Made by a program: the position numbers and the translations under genes. Shown one piece after another: positions 1 to 8,402 of a DNA stretch of 34,122 nucleotides (its first letter is position 1; each line of letters begins with the position of its first letter). This DNA is from an uncultured Actinomycetes bacterium. Lineage in GTDB: Bacteria; Actinomycetota; Thermoleophilia; RBG-16-64-13. The notes below the pieces were generated by a model. The model had not been told where the DNA came from, searched no databases, and saw nothing but the letters and a program-made list of their open reading frames with translations. The stretch is from the NCBI GenBank assembly GCA_903873715.1, contig CAIQPS010000132.1, positions 1 through 34,122 on the forward strand, given 5' to 3'.

Positions 1-357
1 CCGCCCAGTCCGGCGTCACCAAGAAGCTGGGCACCGTGGTCTTGGGCACCGTCCGCGGCGACATCCACGACATCGGCAAGGACATCGTGGGCTTCATGCT
101 GGAAGTGAACGGCTTCGAGGTCTACGACTTAGGGATAGACCAGCCGGAAGACGCCTTCGTCAAGGCCGTGGCCGACCACAAGCCCCAGGTGCTCGCCCTC
201 TCCGGGTTCCTCTCCGTGGCCTTCGACTCCATGAAGTCCACCATCGAGGAAGTGGAGAAAGCCGGTCTGCGTGACGGCCTCAAGGTCATCATCGGCGGCG
301 GCCAGATGGACGACACCGTGCGCAAGTACACCGGGGCCGACGCCTACGGCGACGACG
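1..357 (+). repeat. Left copy of a 357-bp near-identical direct repeat (corrinoid gene)
   Basis: Bases 1-357 align without gaps to 33766-34122. I count mismatches at 26, 79, 131, 206, 269, 272, 273 and 274, that is 8 in 357. Two residues change (Lys to Met and Asp to Thr). The match is cut by both window edges, so the true repeat may be longer. It reflects two paralogous corrinoid genes in the same orientation. Confidence 0.95.
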
Positions 358-404
358 CCATGGCGGCTGTTGCCTTCGCGAAGCAGACGGTAGGGGTGGC
401 CTAG
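1..404 (+). CDS. Corrinoid (B12-binding) methyl-transfer protein, copy A, 5' truncated by window edge
   Basis: This is the C-terminal part of a cognate corrinoid protein of the MtaC/MtbC/MttC type, which carries a methyl group on cobalamin between two methyltransferases in the cytoplasm. The reading frame is open from base 3 to the TAG at 402-404. The cobalamin-binding signature is visible as GDIHDIGKD (lower-axial His), then LSGFLSVAFDSM and IIGGGQ. The helical N-terminal cap domain is missing because the window begins inside the gene. Copy B at 33534 shows what that missing part should look like. The ABC importer and the UROD-type methyltransferase follow on the same strand, so it is probably the methyl carrier of that system. 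Family assignment is secure; the methyl donor is unknown. Confidence 0.95.
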   Translation, partial: AQSGVTKKLGTVVLGTVRGDIHDIGKDIVGFMLEVNGFEVYDLGIDQPEDAFVKAVADHKPQVLALSGFLSVAFDSMKSTIEEVEKAGLRDGLKVIIGGGQMDDTVRKYTGADAYGDDAMAAVAFAKQTVGVA

Positions 405-492
405 CGTCGGCCACCAGGATGGGCATTCGGTCGCCCTCGTGCGGCCTTAGCTGGCGTTCAGGAAAAGGGTTCAAGATTCCAGAGGGGTGACA

Positions 493-1638
493 ATGAAGCA
501 CAAACGTCTTATAGCCATCGGTCTGTTGGTGATAGCCATCTTCGCGATGGCCGCACTGGTCTCCGCCTGCGGCGGTTCCACCACGACCACCACGGCGGCC
601 TCCACGGCCACCACGGCCGCCCCGGCGACCGACACCACGGCCGCCCCGGCGACCGACACCACCGCGGCCTCCACGCCGACCACCGCTGCTATCAACCTCG
701 ACGGCTACAACGCTGCCGACGCGCAGTACATCGGCGCGGGCCTGCCCGAGCCGACCAAGAAGGAAGGCTTCAAGTTCAAAGTCGGCTACCTCGAGCCGTG
801 GGCCGGTGGCCAGGTGCTCTACACCATCGAGAAATCCTGCCAGGCCAAGATCGAAGAACTGGGCGGCGAGTTCATCTCGTACGACGCCGGTCTCGACACC
901 CAGAAGCAGGTCAGCCAGATGGACACGCTGATCAGCCAGAAAGTGGACCTGATCTTCGCGTATCCCGTGACTGAAGCCTCCCTCACCCAGGGCATGGCGG
1001 CTGCCAAGAAAGCCAACATCCCGGTCGTCCTCGTGAACGTGCCTTCCAACTCCGAGACCCCGGTCGACCCGTCGGCCCAGGCCATGGTCGGTATGGCGTT
1101 CGACGCGTATGACTACGCGACCATCAAGTACATCTCCACCGTCATGCCGGGCGCCAAAGTGGCCTTCATCGGCTTCGCCCCGCCGGCTGAGAACCTCATC
1201 CACATCGTCGGCCGCGCCAACTACTGGGCCAACCAGCTCGGTCTGACCAACCTCGGCCAGATCGACGCCGTCGACGCCACCCCGCAGGCCGCTGGTGTCG
1301 CCGCTCAGGCCATCATCGCCAAATACCCGGACGTCCAGGTCATCATCGCCTACAACGACTACGCCACGATGGGTGCTGCTGCTGCCCTCAAGGCCGCCGG
1401 CAAGACCGGTATCCTCGTTGCCACGATGAACGGTGGCCAGGACATCACCGCCGCCGCCATCAAAGACGGCACGGCTCTGTGCGCGTACCGTGACCCGTGG
1501 GAGCAGGTCGGTACTACCGCCGCCATCGCCGGTTACGACATCCTGACCCAGCAGAACCTGCCGCTGCCGAACCGCCTTCTCATCCTCGGCACGCTGGCGA
1601 CCAAAGACAACGTCGACCAGCTGACCTACGTCAAGTAG
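493..1638 (+). CDS. Lipoprotein substrate-binding protein of a ribose-type ABC importer
   Basis: A 381-residue type-I periplasmic-binding-fold protein (Peripla_BP_4, RbsB-like) that would capture the solute outside the membrane. The first 26 residues form a lipoprotein signal with hydrophobic core and lipobox LVSAC (Cys26). A Thr/Ala/Pro-rich linker follows to about residue 60, then the binding domain beginning near FKFKVGYLEPWAGG. ATG 493 is preferred over GTG 487 because the GAGGGG at 482-487 sits 5 nt before the ATG. The ATPase and permease genes follow directly and a corrinoid protein precedes it, so the ligand may be a methylated compound. The exact ligand cannot be read from sequence; the fold suggests a sugar, polyol or similar polar molecule. 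Confidence 0.93.
   Translation: MKHKRLIAIGLLVIAIFAMAALVSACGGSTTTTTAASTATTAAPATDTTAAPATDTTAASTPTTAAINLDGYNAADAQYIGAGLPEPTKKEGFKFKVGYLEPWAGGQVLYTIEKSCQAKIEELGGEFISYDAGLDTQKQVSQMDTLISQKVDLIFAYPVTEASLTQGMAAAKKANIPVVLVNVPSNSETPVDPSAQAMVGMAFDAYDYATIKYISTVMPGAKVAFIGFAPPAENLIHIVGRANYWANQLGLTNLGQIDAVDATPQAAGVAAQAIIAKYPDVQVIIAYNDYATMGAAAALKAAGKTGILVATMNGGQDITAAAIKDGTALCAYRDPWEQVGTTAAIAGYDILTQQNLPLPNRLLILGTLATKDNVDQLTYVK
611..658 (+). repeat. 24-bp perfect tandem repeat in the lipoprotein linker
   Basis: Bases 611-634 and 635-658 are identical. In frame they encode two copies of the linker octapeptide APATDTTA. Slippage here would change linker length by 8 residues without shifting frame, altering only the spacing between lipid anchor and binding domain. 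Confidence 0.9.
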
Positions 1639-1677
1639 TAGTCTGGTCTGACAGTATCTGAAGCATCATCTGGGAAT

Positions 1678-1715
1678 CTGCACCTCCCGGCTCCGCAAGG
1701 GGCCGGGAGGTGCAG
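1678..1715 (+). terminator. Intercistronic hairpin between binding protein and ATPase genes
   Basis: A perfect 14-bp stem pairs 1678-1691 with 1702-1715 around a 10-nt loop. The core arm is CACCTCCCGGC and its complement GCCGGGAGGTG. No T-run follows, so full termination is unlikely. Hairpins in this position of ABC importer operons often protect the upstream message or give partial read-through, so the binding protein is made in excess over the membrane parts. That role is inferred. Confidence 0.75.
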
Positions 1716-1753
1716 CACTAGATGAGGAAATCAAGGAGCGAAGGAGCGCGGAC

Positions 1754-3300
<1,547 letters not shown>

Positions 3301-3304
<4 letters not shown>

Positions 3305-4353
3305 AACGATTCTTCTCCGACACTTGGGCCAGCACGCGCGCGTTCCGCCCGGTGCTGGGCGTGGTCATCTTCCTGTGCATCCTCTTCTCCATCTGGCAGC
3401 CGGGCTTTCGGACCGCGCTGAACATCCAGAACATCCTGTCGTCCATCGCATCGCTGTGGATCGTGTCGATGGGGATGACCCTGGTGCTCGTGAGCGGCGG
3501 CTTCGACCTCTCCGTGGGCTCCATCAGTACCGTGTCCGGCATCTTCCTGGCGAAGGTGGTGGCCACGGGTCACATGCCCGGTCCGTTGGCCATCATCCTC
3601 GCCATCATCGTCGCAGCCGTTATCGGCGGCGTTTTGAACGGCATCTTCGTCGGCGTCTTCAGGCTGTCGGTCTTCGTCGTGACGTTGGCTTCAATGACGG
3701 CCCTTACCGGGGTCGCGCTCATCTGGACGAACACGCAGTCCGTCTACGTCACCAACAGCGCCATCAACGCGATGTCCGTGTCGCGGGTGGGCGGGATACA
3801 GACGCCCATCTTCGTGATGATCGTGGTCTTCATCCTCTTCCTGTTCGTGCAGAAGCGGACGTACTTCGGCCGCGACATCTACGCGACGGGCGGCAGCTAC
3901 ACCGCTGCGCGCCTGTCGGGTATCCGGACCAACCGCACGCTCATTGCGGTGTACGCGGTGGTGGGCGCCTGCGCCGGCCTTGGCGGCGTCATCGCCGTGG
4001 GGCGCACCGGGGCGGCCGTGCCTAACGTCGATCCGAACCTCGCGCTGCAGTCCGTCGCCGCCGTCCTCCTTGGGGGCACGGCTCTCACCGGTGGCTACGG
4101 GAGTGTCGTGGGGACCATCTTCGGCGCGCTGTTCATCGGTATCCTCCAGAACGGCCTGAACCTCATCGGGGTCGGGAGCGCTTGGCAGTACGTGGTCACC
4201 GGCGTCATCCTGCTCGTCTCGGTCCTCGGTGCCCGCGTGGGCGCGGGCCGGGGGCGGGTGGCAGGCAGGCTCATCAAAGCGCTGCAGCAAAGAGGGACGG
4301 CTCCGGAAGCGTGCGCCGTGGACGTTCCTGCCGGCGGCGACTCGGACAAATAG
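3301..4353 (+). CDS. Ribose-type ABC importer permease
   Basis: A 350-residue integral membrane protein of the BPD_transp_2 (RbsC) family that forms the channel for the importer. It has a run of hydrophobic helices from about residue 20 to 330 and the conserved SGGFDLSVGS segment seen in sugar permeases of this class. The start is the ATG at 3301 overlapping the ATPase stop; the frame is open further upstream, but that part lies inside the ATPase gene. Only one permease gene is present, which fits a homodimeric permease. The C-terminal tail is basic and then acidic (ending near GGDSDK). It is followed after 23 bp by the UROD-family methyltransferase, so all are likely on one transcript. Confidence 0.94.
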
Positions 4354-4376
4354 CAATCGTGATCGAAGGGGAAGTC

Positions 4377-5720
4377 ATGCAGCCTGTGGAACGTCCTTGG
4401 TCGCAACTCACGCCTGAAGAGAGGCTCGAGCGGCGCATGGCCAACTTTGTGGACCCCGGCGTACCGTTCGTGAGCGACGAGGCCCGCGAGGAGTACACAG
4501 CCCGCGCCACCAGGGTGAAGAAGGCCATGCTTCTCGAAGGCACTCCCGACCGCGTCCCGGTCGCGGTGCTGGCTCACTTCTACCCCGCCCTGCGGGCCGG
4601 CCTCAGCTTCTACGACGCTATGTACGACTACCGGCGCGCCGCCGACGCCTGGATCGCCTGCAACCGGGAGATCCAGCCGGATACGCTCATCGGCATGACG
4701 GCGTCCGCCATCCCCGGGCGGGCCTTCGAGACCCTGGACGTCAAGCTCTTCAATTGGCCGGGTCACGGCGTGTCGCACGACTCCGGCTTCCAGTACAACG
4801 AGAAAGAGTGGATGCGGGACGACGAGTACGACCTTCTGATCGACGATCCGACCGACTATCTGCTCCACACGTATCTGCCCAGGGCCATCGGCGGGATGGC
4901 GGGCTTTGCCAGCCTGGTATCGCCGCTCGACATGGTGGAGATCTCGGTCTCCGCTCCGTACATCAGCCGCTGGAACCGTCCCGAGGTCGTCAAGTCCATG
5001 GAGTCGATGAGGGCGGCAGGACGTGAGTGCGACGAGTGGGCGGCCATCCAGTTCGGGGCCATCGGGCAACTTGTGACCGAAGGCTTCCCGGGTGCCACGG
5101 GCGCCATGTCCCTGGCTCCGTTCGATTTCATCGGCGACACTCTGCGTGGTACGCGCGGCGTGATCATGGACATGTTCCGCAGGCCCGACGAACTGCTCGA
5201 GGCCTGCGACAAACTCTCGCGCGTTCTGGTGAAGTGGATCACCCGGCGGGCGTTCCCGCAGCAGCCGCCGTGCGTCTTCATCCCGTTGCACAAGGGCGCC
5301 GACGGCTTCATGAGCGACGAGCAGTTCAACACTTTCTACTGGCCGAGCCTGAAGAAGGTCATCCTGGGGCTCGTCGAGGACGGCTTCGTGCCCTACCTGT
5401 TCGCCGAAGGGGCGTATGGCTCGCGTCTGGACATCATCAAGGACCTGCCGGCCGGCAAGACCGTGTGGCAGTTCGACCAGACCGACATGGTGAAGGCCAA
5501 GGAAGCCATGGGCGGCGTGGCCTGCATCCAGGGCAACGTGCCGCTTTCGCTGCTCCAGTTGGGCGAACCCGAGGAAGTGACCGCCTACTCGCGGGACCTC
5601 ATCGAGAAGGTGGGCCCCGGCGGCGGCTTCATCCTAGATGTCGGTGCGGCACCGGACGAGGTCAAGGACGAGAACATCGTGGCGATGATCAAGGCCGCGA
5701 AGGACTACGGCTGGTACTAG
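4377..5720 (+). CDS. Uroporphyrinogen-decarboxylase-family corrinoid methyltransferase
   Basis: A 447-residue cytoplasmic TIM-barrel protein of the UROD superfamily. In corrinoid systems this fold includes MtaA/MtbA/CmuA-type methyltransferases and enzymes that remove methyl groups from O-methyl substrates. Family features include HKGADGFMS (residues 305-313), ACIQGNVPLSLLQLGEPEEV (382-401) and the C-terminal GGGFIL (415-420). The HxC zinc motif of MtaA/MtbA is not seen; the equivalent stretch reads LFAEGAYGSRL (341-351). This makes a substrate-demethylating role more likely than methyl transfer to a thiol cofactor. A true heme-pathway decarboxylase is unlikely given length and context. Start ATG 4377 has AGGGG 5 nt upstream. 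The partner is probably the corrinoid protein at 1-404 or at 33534. Confidence 0.88.
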   Translation: MQPVERPWSQLTPEERLERRMANFVDPGVPFVSDEAREEYTARATRVKKAMLLEGTPDRVPVAVLAHFYPALRAGLSFYDAMYDYRRAADAWIACNREIQPDTLIGMTASAIPGRAFETLDVKLFNWPGHGVSHDSGFQYNEKEWMRDDEYDLLIDDPTDYLLHTYLPRAIGGMAGFASLVSPLDMVEISVSAPYISRWNRPEVVKSMESMRAAGRECDEWAAIQFGAIGQLVTEGFPGATGAMSLAPFDFIGDTLRGTRGVIMDMFRRPDELLEACDKLSRVLVKWITRRAFPQQPPCVFIPLHKGADGFMSDEQFNTFYWPSLKKVILGLVEDGFVPYLFAEGAYGSRLDIIKDLPAGKTVWQFDQTDMVKAKEAMGGVACIQGNVPLSLLQLGEPEEVTAYSRDLIEKVGPGGGFILDVGAAPDEVKDENIVAMIKAAKDYGWY

Positions 5721-5749
5721 ACCCTCGAGGTTGACGGCCTGCTTGTGAG

Positions 5750-5798
5750 CGGGGCCGGTGCGGCGGAGCGCGATGAACGCTCCTTCGCACCGGCCCCG
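5750..5798. terminator. Large hairpin between convergent genes, probable bidirectional terminator
   Basis: A perfect 13-bp outer stem pairs 5750-5762 (CGGGGCCGGTGCG) with 5786-5798. An inner 6-bp stem pairs 5765-5770 with 5778-5783 after a 2x2 internal loop. It lies between the methyltransferase stop at 5720 and the end of the - strand flavoenzyme at 5825, so it can end transcription from both sides. The T-run on the + side is weak (TCGTCTT). Confidence 0.8.
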
Positions 5799-5824
5799 TC
5801 GTCTTACCGGGCTGTGCGGCAGGT

Positions 5825-7768
5825 TCAGATGGTGGCCACTCTCCAAGCGGACTCGAACGCCTGCTTGAGGTCCTTCGCGGTCACGCAGTCGCCCACTTTG
5901 ACGACCTCGGGCGCTATGCCGTCGAACCTGCCTGCGGCGTCCTCGCGGGCCCGAAGACCGAGCGCGAGCACCACGGTATCGGCTTCGAGCAGGGCGGAGG
6001 TGCCTGAGCGCTCGGTGCAGGCCGCCCCGTCCGCGAGGCAGGCGTCGAAGCGGACGCCGGTCCGCACTTCCACCCCCGCGGCATGGAGGCGGTCGGTCAC
6101 CGCCATCACAGCCCAGGGGTTCGTTTCGTCCTTGAGTATCGAATCGAGCATCTCGATGAGCACGACCTTGCGCCCGGGCAGGCCGGCTGCGTAGATGGCA
6201 GTCTCGCAGCCCACTGTGCCGCCGCCCGCGACGACGACCCTGTCACCCACGGTGACGCGGCCCTGCAGGACGTCGTCAGGGAGGAGGTACGCCGGGGCAT
6301 CGGACGCTAGGGCGGGTGGCACGATGTAATCGGAACCGACCGCGACTATGACCGCCTCGGGGGCCTCGGCCCTCACCGCTGCAGCATCCGCTTCGCAGTT
6401 CAGCCGTATCTCCACGCCGCTCTTCTCGAGCCCGGTCTTCAGCCAGTCCAGGACAGGTCGCAGGGCCGACTTGAAGTCCGGGGCCACGGCCTCGAGGAGA
6501 TGCCCGCCCAGTCTGTCCGACCGTTCCATCAGGGTGACCTTATGCCCCCGCGCCGCGGCTACGCGCGCGGCCTCCATCCCCGCGGGCCCTCCGCCGACCA
6601 CGACCACCTTCTTCGGCCGCGCCGCCGGCTGCACGGCCGCCACCCGCGGGTAGAGGATGCAGCGCAGGTCTATCGGCGTTCCGGCCACGATCGCCTGGAT
6701 CATGTCGTCCACACACCGGTTGCAGCGCACACACGGACGGATGTCCTCCGGCCGCCTCTCAGCGACCTTCTTGGGCAGGTCGGGGTCGGCCAGCATGCTG
6801 CGGCCAAAGCCCGCCAGGTCGATCTTGCCGCTGGCGACGGCCTGTGCGGCCGTCTCCACGTTCATCGACCCTCCGCACAGCACAGGGATGTTCACGGCCA
6901 TCTTGATGCCGGTGGCCAAGTGCAGGTTGATGCCTGCGGGCATGTACTCGGTGGGGAACATGTACAGCGGGCTGTCGCCGGTGCCGGAGCTCGTCGAGAT
7001 GTAGTCGCAACCGGCTGCCTCGAGCATCCTCGCGAACCGCAGCACCTCGTCGTAGGTGATGCCGCCCGGCACCCGTTCGTCGGTGCACATGCGGTAGCCG
7101 ATCACGAAGTCGGGGCTCGTCGCCGCCCTCAGCCCCTTCAGGATGTCGAGTACCACTCGTGCCCGGTTCTGGAGCGGCCCACCGTACTCGTCGGTGCGCA
7201 GGTTGACCCTGGGGGAGAGGAACTGCATGAACAACAGATGGTGGGCGCCGTTCAACTCGACCCCATCGAAGCCGGCCTCATGTAGCCGTCTGCCGGCCTG
7301 CACGAAGCTGGCGGCTATCTCGTCGATCTTGGCCTTGTCCAGCGCCTTGGGCATCACACCGCCTGCTTCGGTGGGATTCGCGGATGGGGCGACCGGGTCG
7401 AGCCCCCCGATGATCTCCGGCCTTGTGCTGCCGCCGGCGTGCGCCAACTGGCAGATGATCGCCGCGCCGTGGCTCTTCACCGCTGTCGCCAGCTTTGTGA
7501 GCCCGGGTATGCACTTGTCGTCGTGGACGAGGACCGCTCCCACGGGGAGCACGCGGCTCTCCTTGTCGTCGGGACAGGTCCCTTCCGTGAGCACCAAGCC
7601 GATGCCGCCTTCGGCGTAGCGGACGGTGAACTGCACCAGCGCATCGGTGACGGTGCCGTCAGGGGCCGCCAGACCGGGCCCCATCGGCAACACGGCCATG
7701 CGGTTCTTGAGCGCGAGCGCACCCAGGCTGAACGGAGAATCGAGATGCGCGAGAATCCCGTGATCCAT
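5825..7768 (-). CDS. FAD/FMN/Fe-S oxidoreductase of the 2,4-dienoyl-CoA reductase / trimethylamine dehydrogenase class
   Basis: A 647-residue modular flavoenzyme. Residues 1-340 form an old-yellow-enzyme TIM barrel for FMN and substrate. Cys346, Cys349, Cys352 and Cys370 (CVRCNRC, then C after 17 residues) are placed to bind a 4Fe-4S cluster. Residues from about 386 carry an NAD(P)/FAD Rossmann motif VVVVGGGPAGMEA, and a second dinucleotide motif VVVAGGGTVGCETA is near 500. Such enzymes reduce enoates or oxidise amines. The usual active-site HGYL is replaced here by AHHLL (residues 175-179), so the catalytic Tyr is apparently absent and the substrate is uncertain. Start ATG 7768 has GAGGG about 9 nt upstream. 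It lies 13 bp after a small zinc-ribbon gene on the same strand. Confidence 0.9.
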   Translation of the reverse strand: MDHGILAHLDSPFSLGALALKNRMAVLPMGPGLAAPDGTVTDALVQFTVRYAEGGIGLVLTEGTCPDDKESRVLPVGAVLVHDDKCIPGLTKLATAVKSHGAAIICQLAHAGGSTRPEIIGGLDPVAPSANPTEAGGVMPKALDKAKIDEIAASFVQAGRRLHEAGFDGVELNGAHHLLFMQFLSPRVNLRTDEYGGPLQNRARVVLDILKGLRAATSPDFVIGYRMCTDERVPGGITYDEVLRFARMLEAAGCDYISTSSGTGDSPLYMFPTEYMPAGINLHLATGIKMAVNIPVLCGGSMNVETAAQAVASGKIDLAGFGRSMLADPDLPKKVAERRPEDIRPCVRCNRCVDDMIQAIVAGTPIDLRCILYPRVAAVQPAARPKKVVVVGGGPAGMEAARVAAARGHKVTLMERSDRLGGHLLEAVAPDFKSALRPVLDWLKTGLEKSGVEIRLNCEADAAAVRAEAPEAVIVAVGSDYIVPPALASDAPAYLLPDDVLQGRVTVGDRVVVAGGGTVGCETAIYAAGLPGRKVVLIEMLDSILKDETNPWAVMAVTDRLHAAGVEVRTGVRFDACLADGAACTERSGTSALLEADTVVLALGLRAREDAAGRFDGIAPEVVKVGDCVTAKDLKQAFESAWRVATI

Positions 7769-7781
7769 GCTTTGTTTCCCT

Positions 7782-8048
7782 CTACTTGTCCTCGAGTGTC
7801 TGCTCCACTTCGCACATGCGCCCCTCGGCCAATTCCTTGGAGATGTAGACCTTGCCGCACTTCGGGCAGGCGGGCAGGTCGTGGGAGATGCTGTAGCCCA
7901 TGTAGTCGAGCTGGACCTTCTTGGTGACGAGGTCGCACTGGCAACGGCCGCACTTCCAGACGCGCGGTTTGTCCGGCGCCTGCGCGCCCGCGGTACCCTC
8001 GGGCGTCTGTGCGTCGTCCCGCTCTTCGTTCTCTGTCACGGCCGTCAC
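7782..8048 (-). CDS. Small four-Cys zinc-ribbon/redox protein (DVU_1557-like)
   Basis: An 88-residue protein with an acidic, disordered N-terminus (to about residue 28) followed by a ribbon with WKCGRCQCDL and LPACPKCGKVYI, two CxxC pairs able to bind zinc or act in redox chemistry. It recalls the small DVU_1557-type proteins encoded near aldehyde oxidoreductase genes in Desulfovibrio; that assignment is from memory and not tested. Its start overlaps the end of the upstream 86-residue gene by 4 bp, so the two are translationally coupled. The flavoenzyme follows after 13 bp. It may assist maturation of the Mop-type enzyme or of the flavoenzyme; the function is not known. Confidence 0.8.
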   Translation of the reverse strand: MTAVTENEERDDAQTPEGTAGAQAPDKPRVWKCGRCQCDLVTKKVQLDYMGYSISHDLPACPKCGKVYISKELAEGRMCEVEQTLEDK

Positions 8049-8305
8049 TCCCCTTGGTGGAAACGCATGCGGTGATAGTACGCGCTCAGGACCTCGAACG
8101 TATCCGGTCCGGTCTCCCGGTACTCGACCCAGAGCGTGATGCCGGGCGTGACCATACTGGCGACCCGGACATCGGTCGCCTGCTCGAAGAAGACGTCGCC
8201 GGAGGCCTCCGCCTGACGGACGACCTCCTCGACGTCGGCCACCGAGATGAGCTTCTCGTCGAGCTCCTTCTGCAGGCTTTCGGGAATGATCAGCGTCATG
8301 TTCAT
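8045..8305 (-). CDS. Uncharacterised 86-residue protein upstream of the zinc-ribbon gene
   Basis: A small cytoplasmic protein with no Cys, an N-terminal helical segment (PESLQKELDEKLISVADVEEVVRQAEASG) seen here as a mixed-charge stretch, and a C-terminal half rich in beta-forming residues with ITLWVEYRE and a final AYYHRMRFHQGE. I do not recognise a named family. It overlaps the zinc-ribbon gene by 4 bp and starts 98 bp after the Mop gene end, so it probably belongs to the same functional set. The ATG at 8305 has no Shine-Dalgarno sequence; TATCAT lies exactly 7 nt upstream on the - strand, suggesting a leaderless message. Confidence 0.75.
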   Translation of the reverse strand: MNMTLIIPESLQKELDEKLISVADVEEVVRQAEASGDVFFEQATDVRVASMVTPGITLWVEYRETGPDTFEVLSAYYHRMRFHQGE

Positions 8306-8312
8306 GCCTTCA

Positions 8313-8318
8313 ATGATA
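8313..8318 (-). promoter_or_regulatory. Candidate -10 element for a leaderless transcript
   Basis: TATCAT read on the - strand is followed by 7 nt and then the ATG at 8305, the spacing expected if transcription starts on the A of the start codon. It lies directly after the hairpin at 8319-8362, so the downstream genes can restart after termination of the Mop message. No clear -35 is visible. Confidence 0.55.
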
Positions 8319-8362
8319 CGAGGCCGGCCCCCCGGATGAACGATCCCGAAGAGCCGGCCTCG
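8319..8362 (-). terminator. Hairpin after the Mop gene
   Basis: A perfect 10-bp inverted repeat pairs 8319-8328 (CGAGGCCGGC on +) with 8353-8362 around a 24-nt loop. It lies between the Mop stop (8403) and the 86-residue gene (8305). The - strand sequence after it is TATCATTG, a weak T tract that doubles as a candidate -10. Probable terminator or message-processing hairpin. Confidence 0.65.
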
Positions 8363-8402
8363 AGCCTCATGCTCTATACCGCGCCGACGTGCAGCTTCGA
8401 CC

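Noticed and set aside
4377-5720. Heme-pathway uroporphyrinogen decarboxylase (hemE)
   Set aside because: Too long, lacks the HemE N-terminal substrate motif, and lies with a corrinoid protein and importer instead of heme genes.
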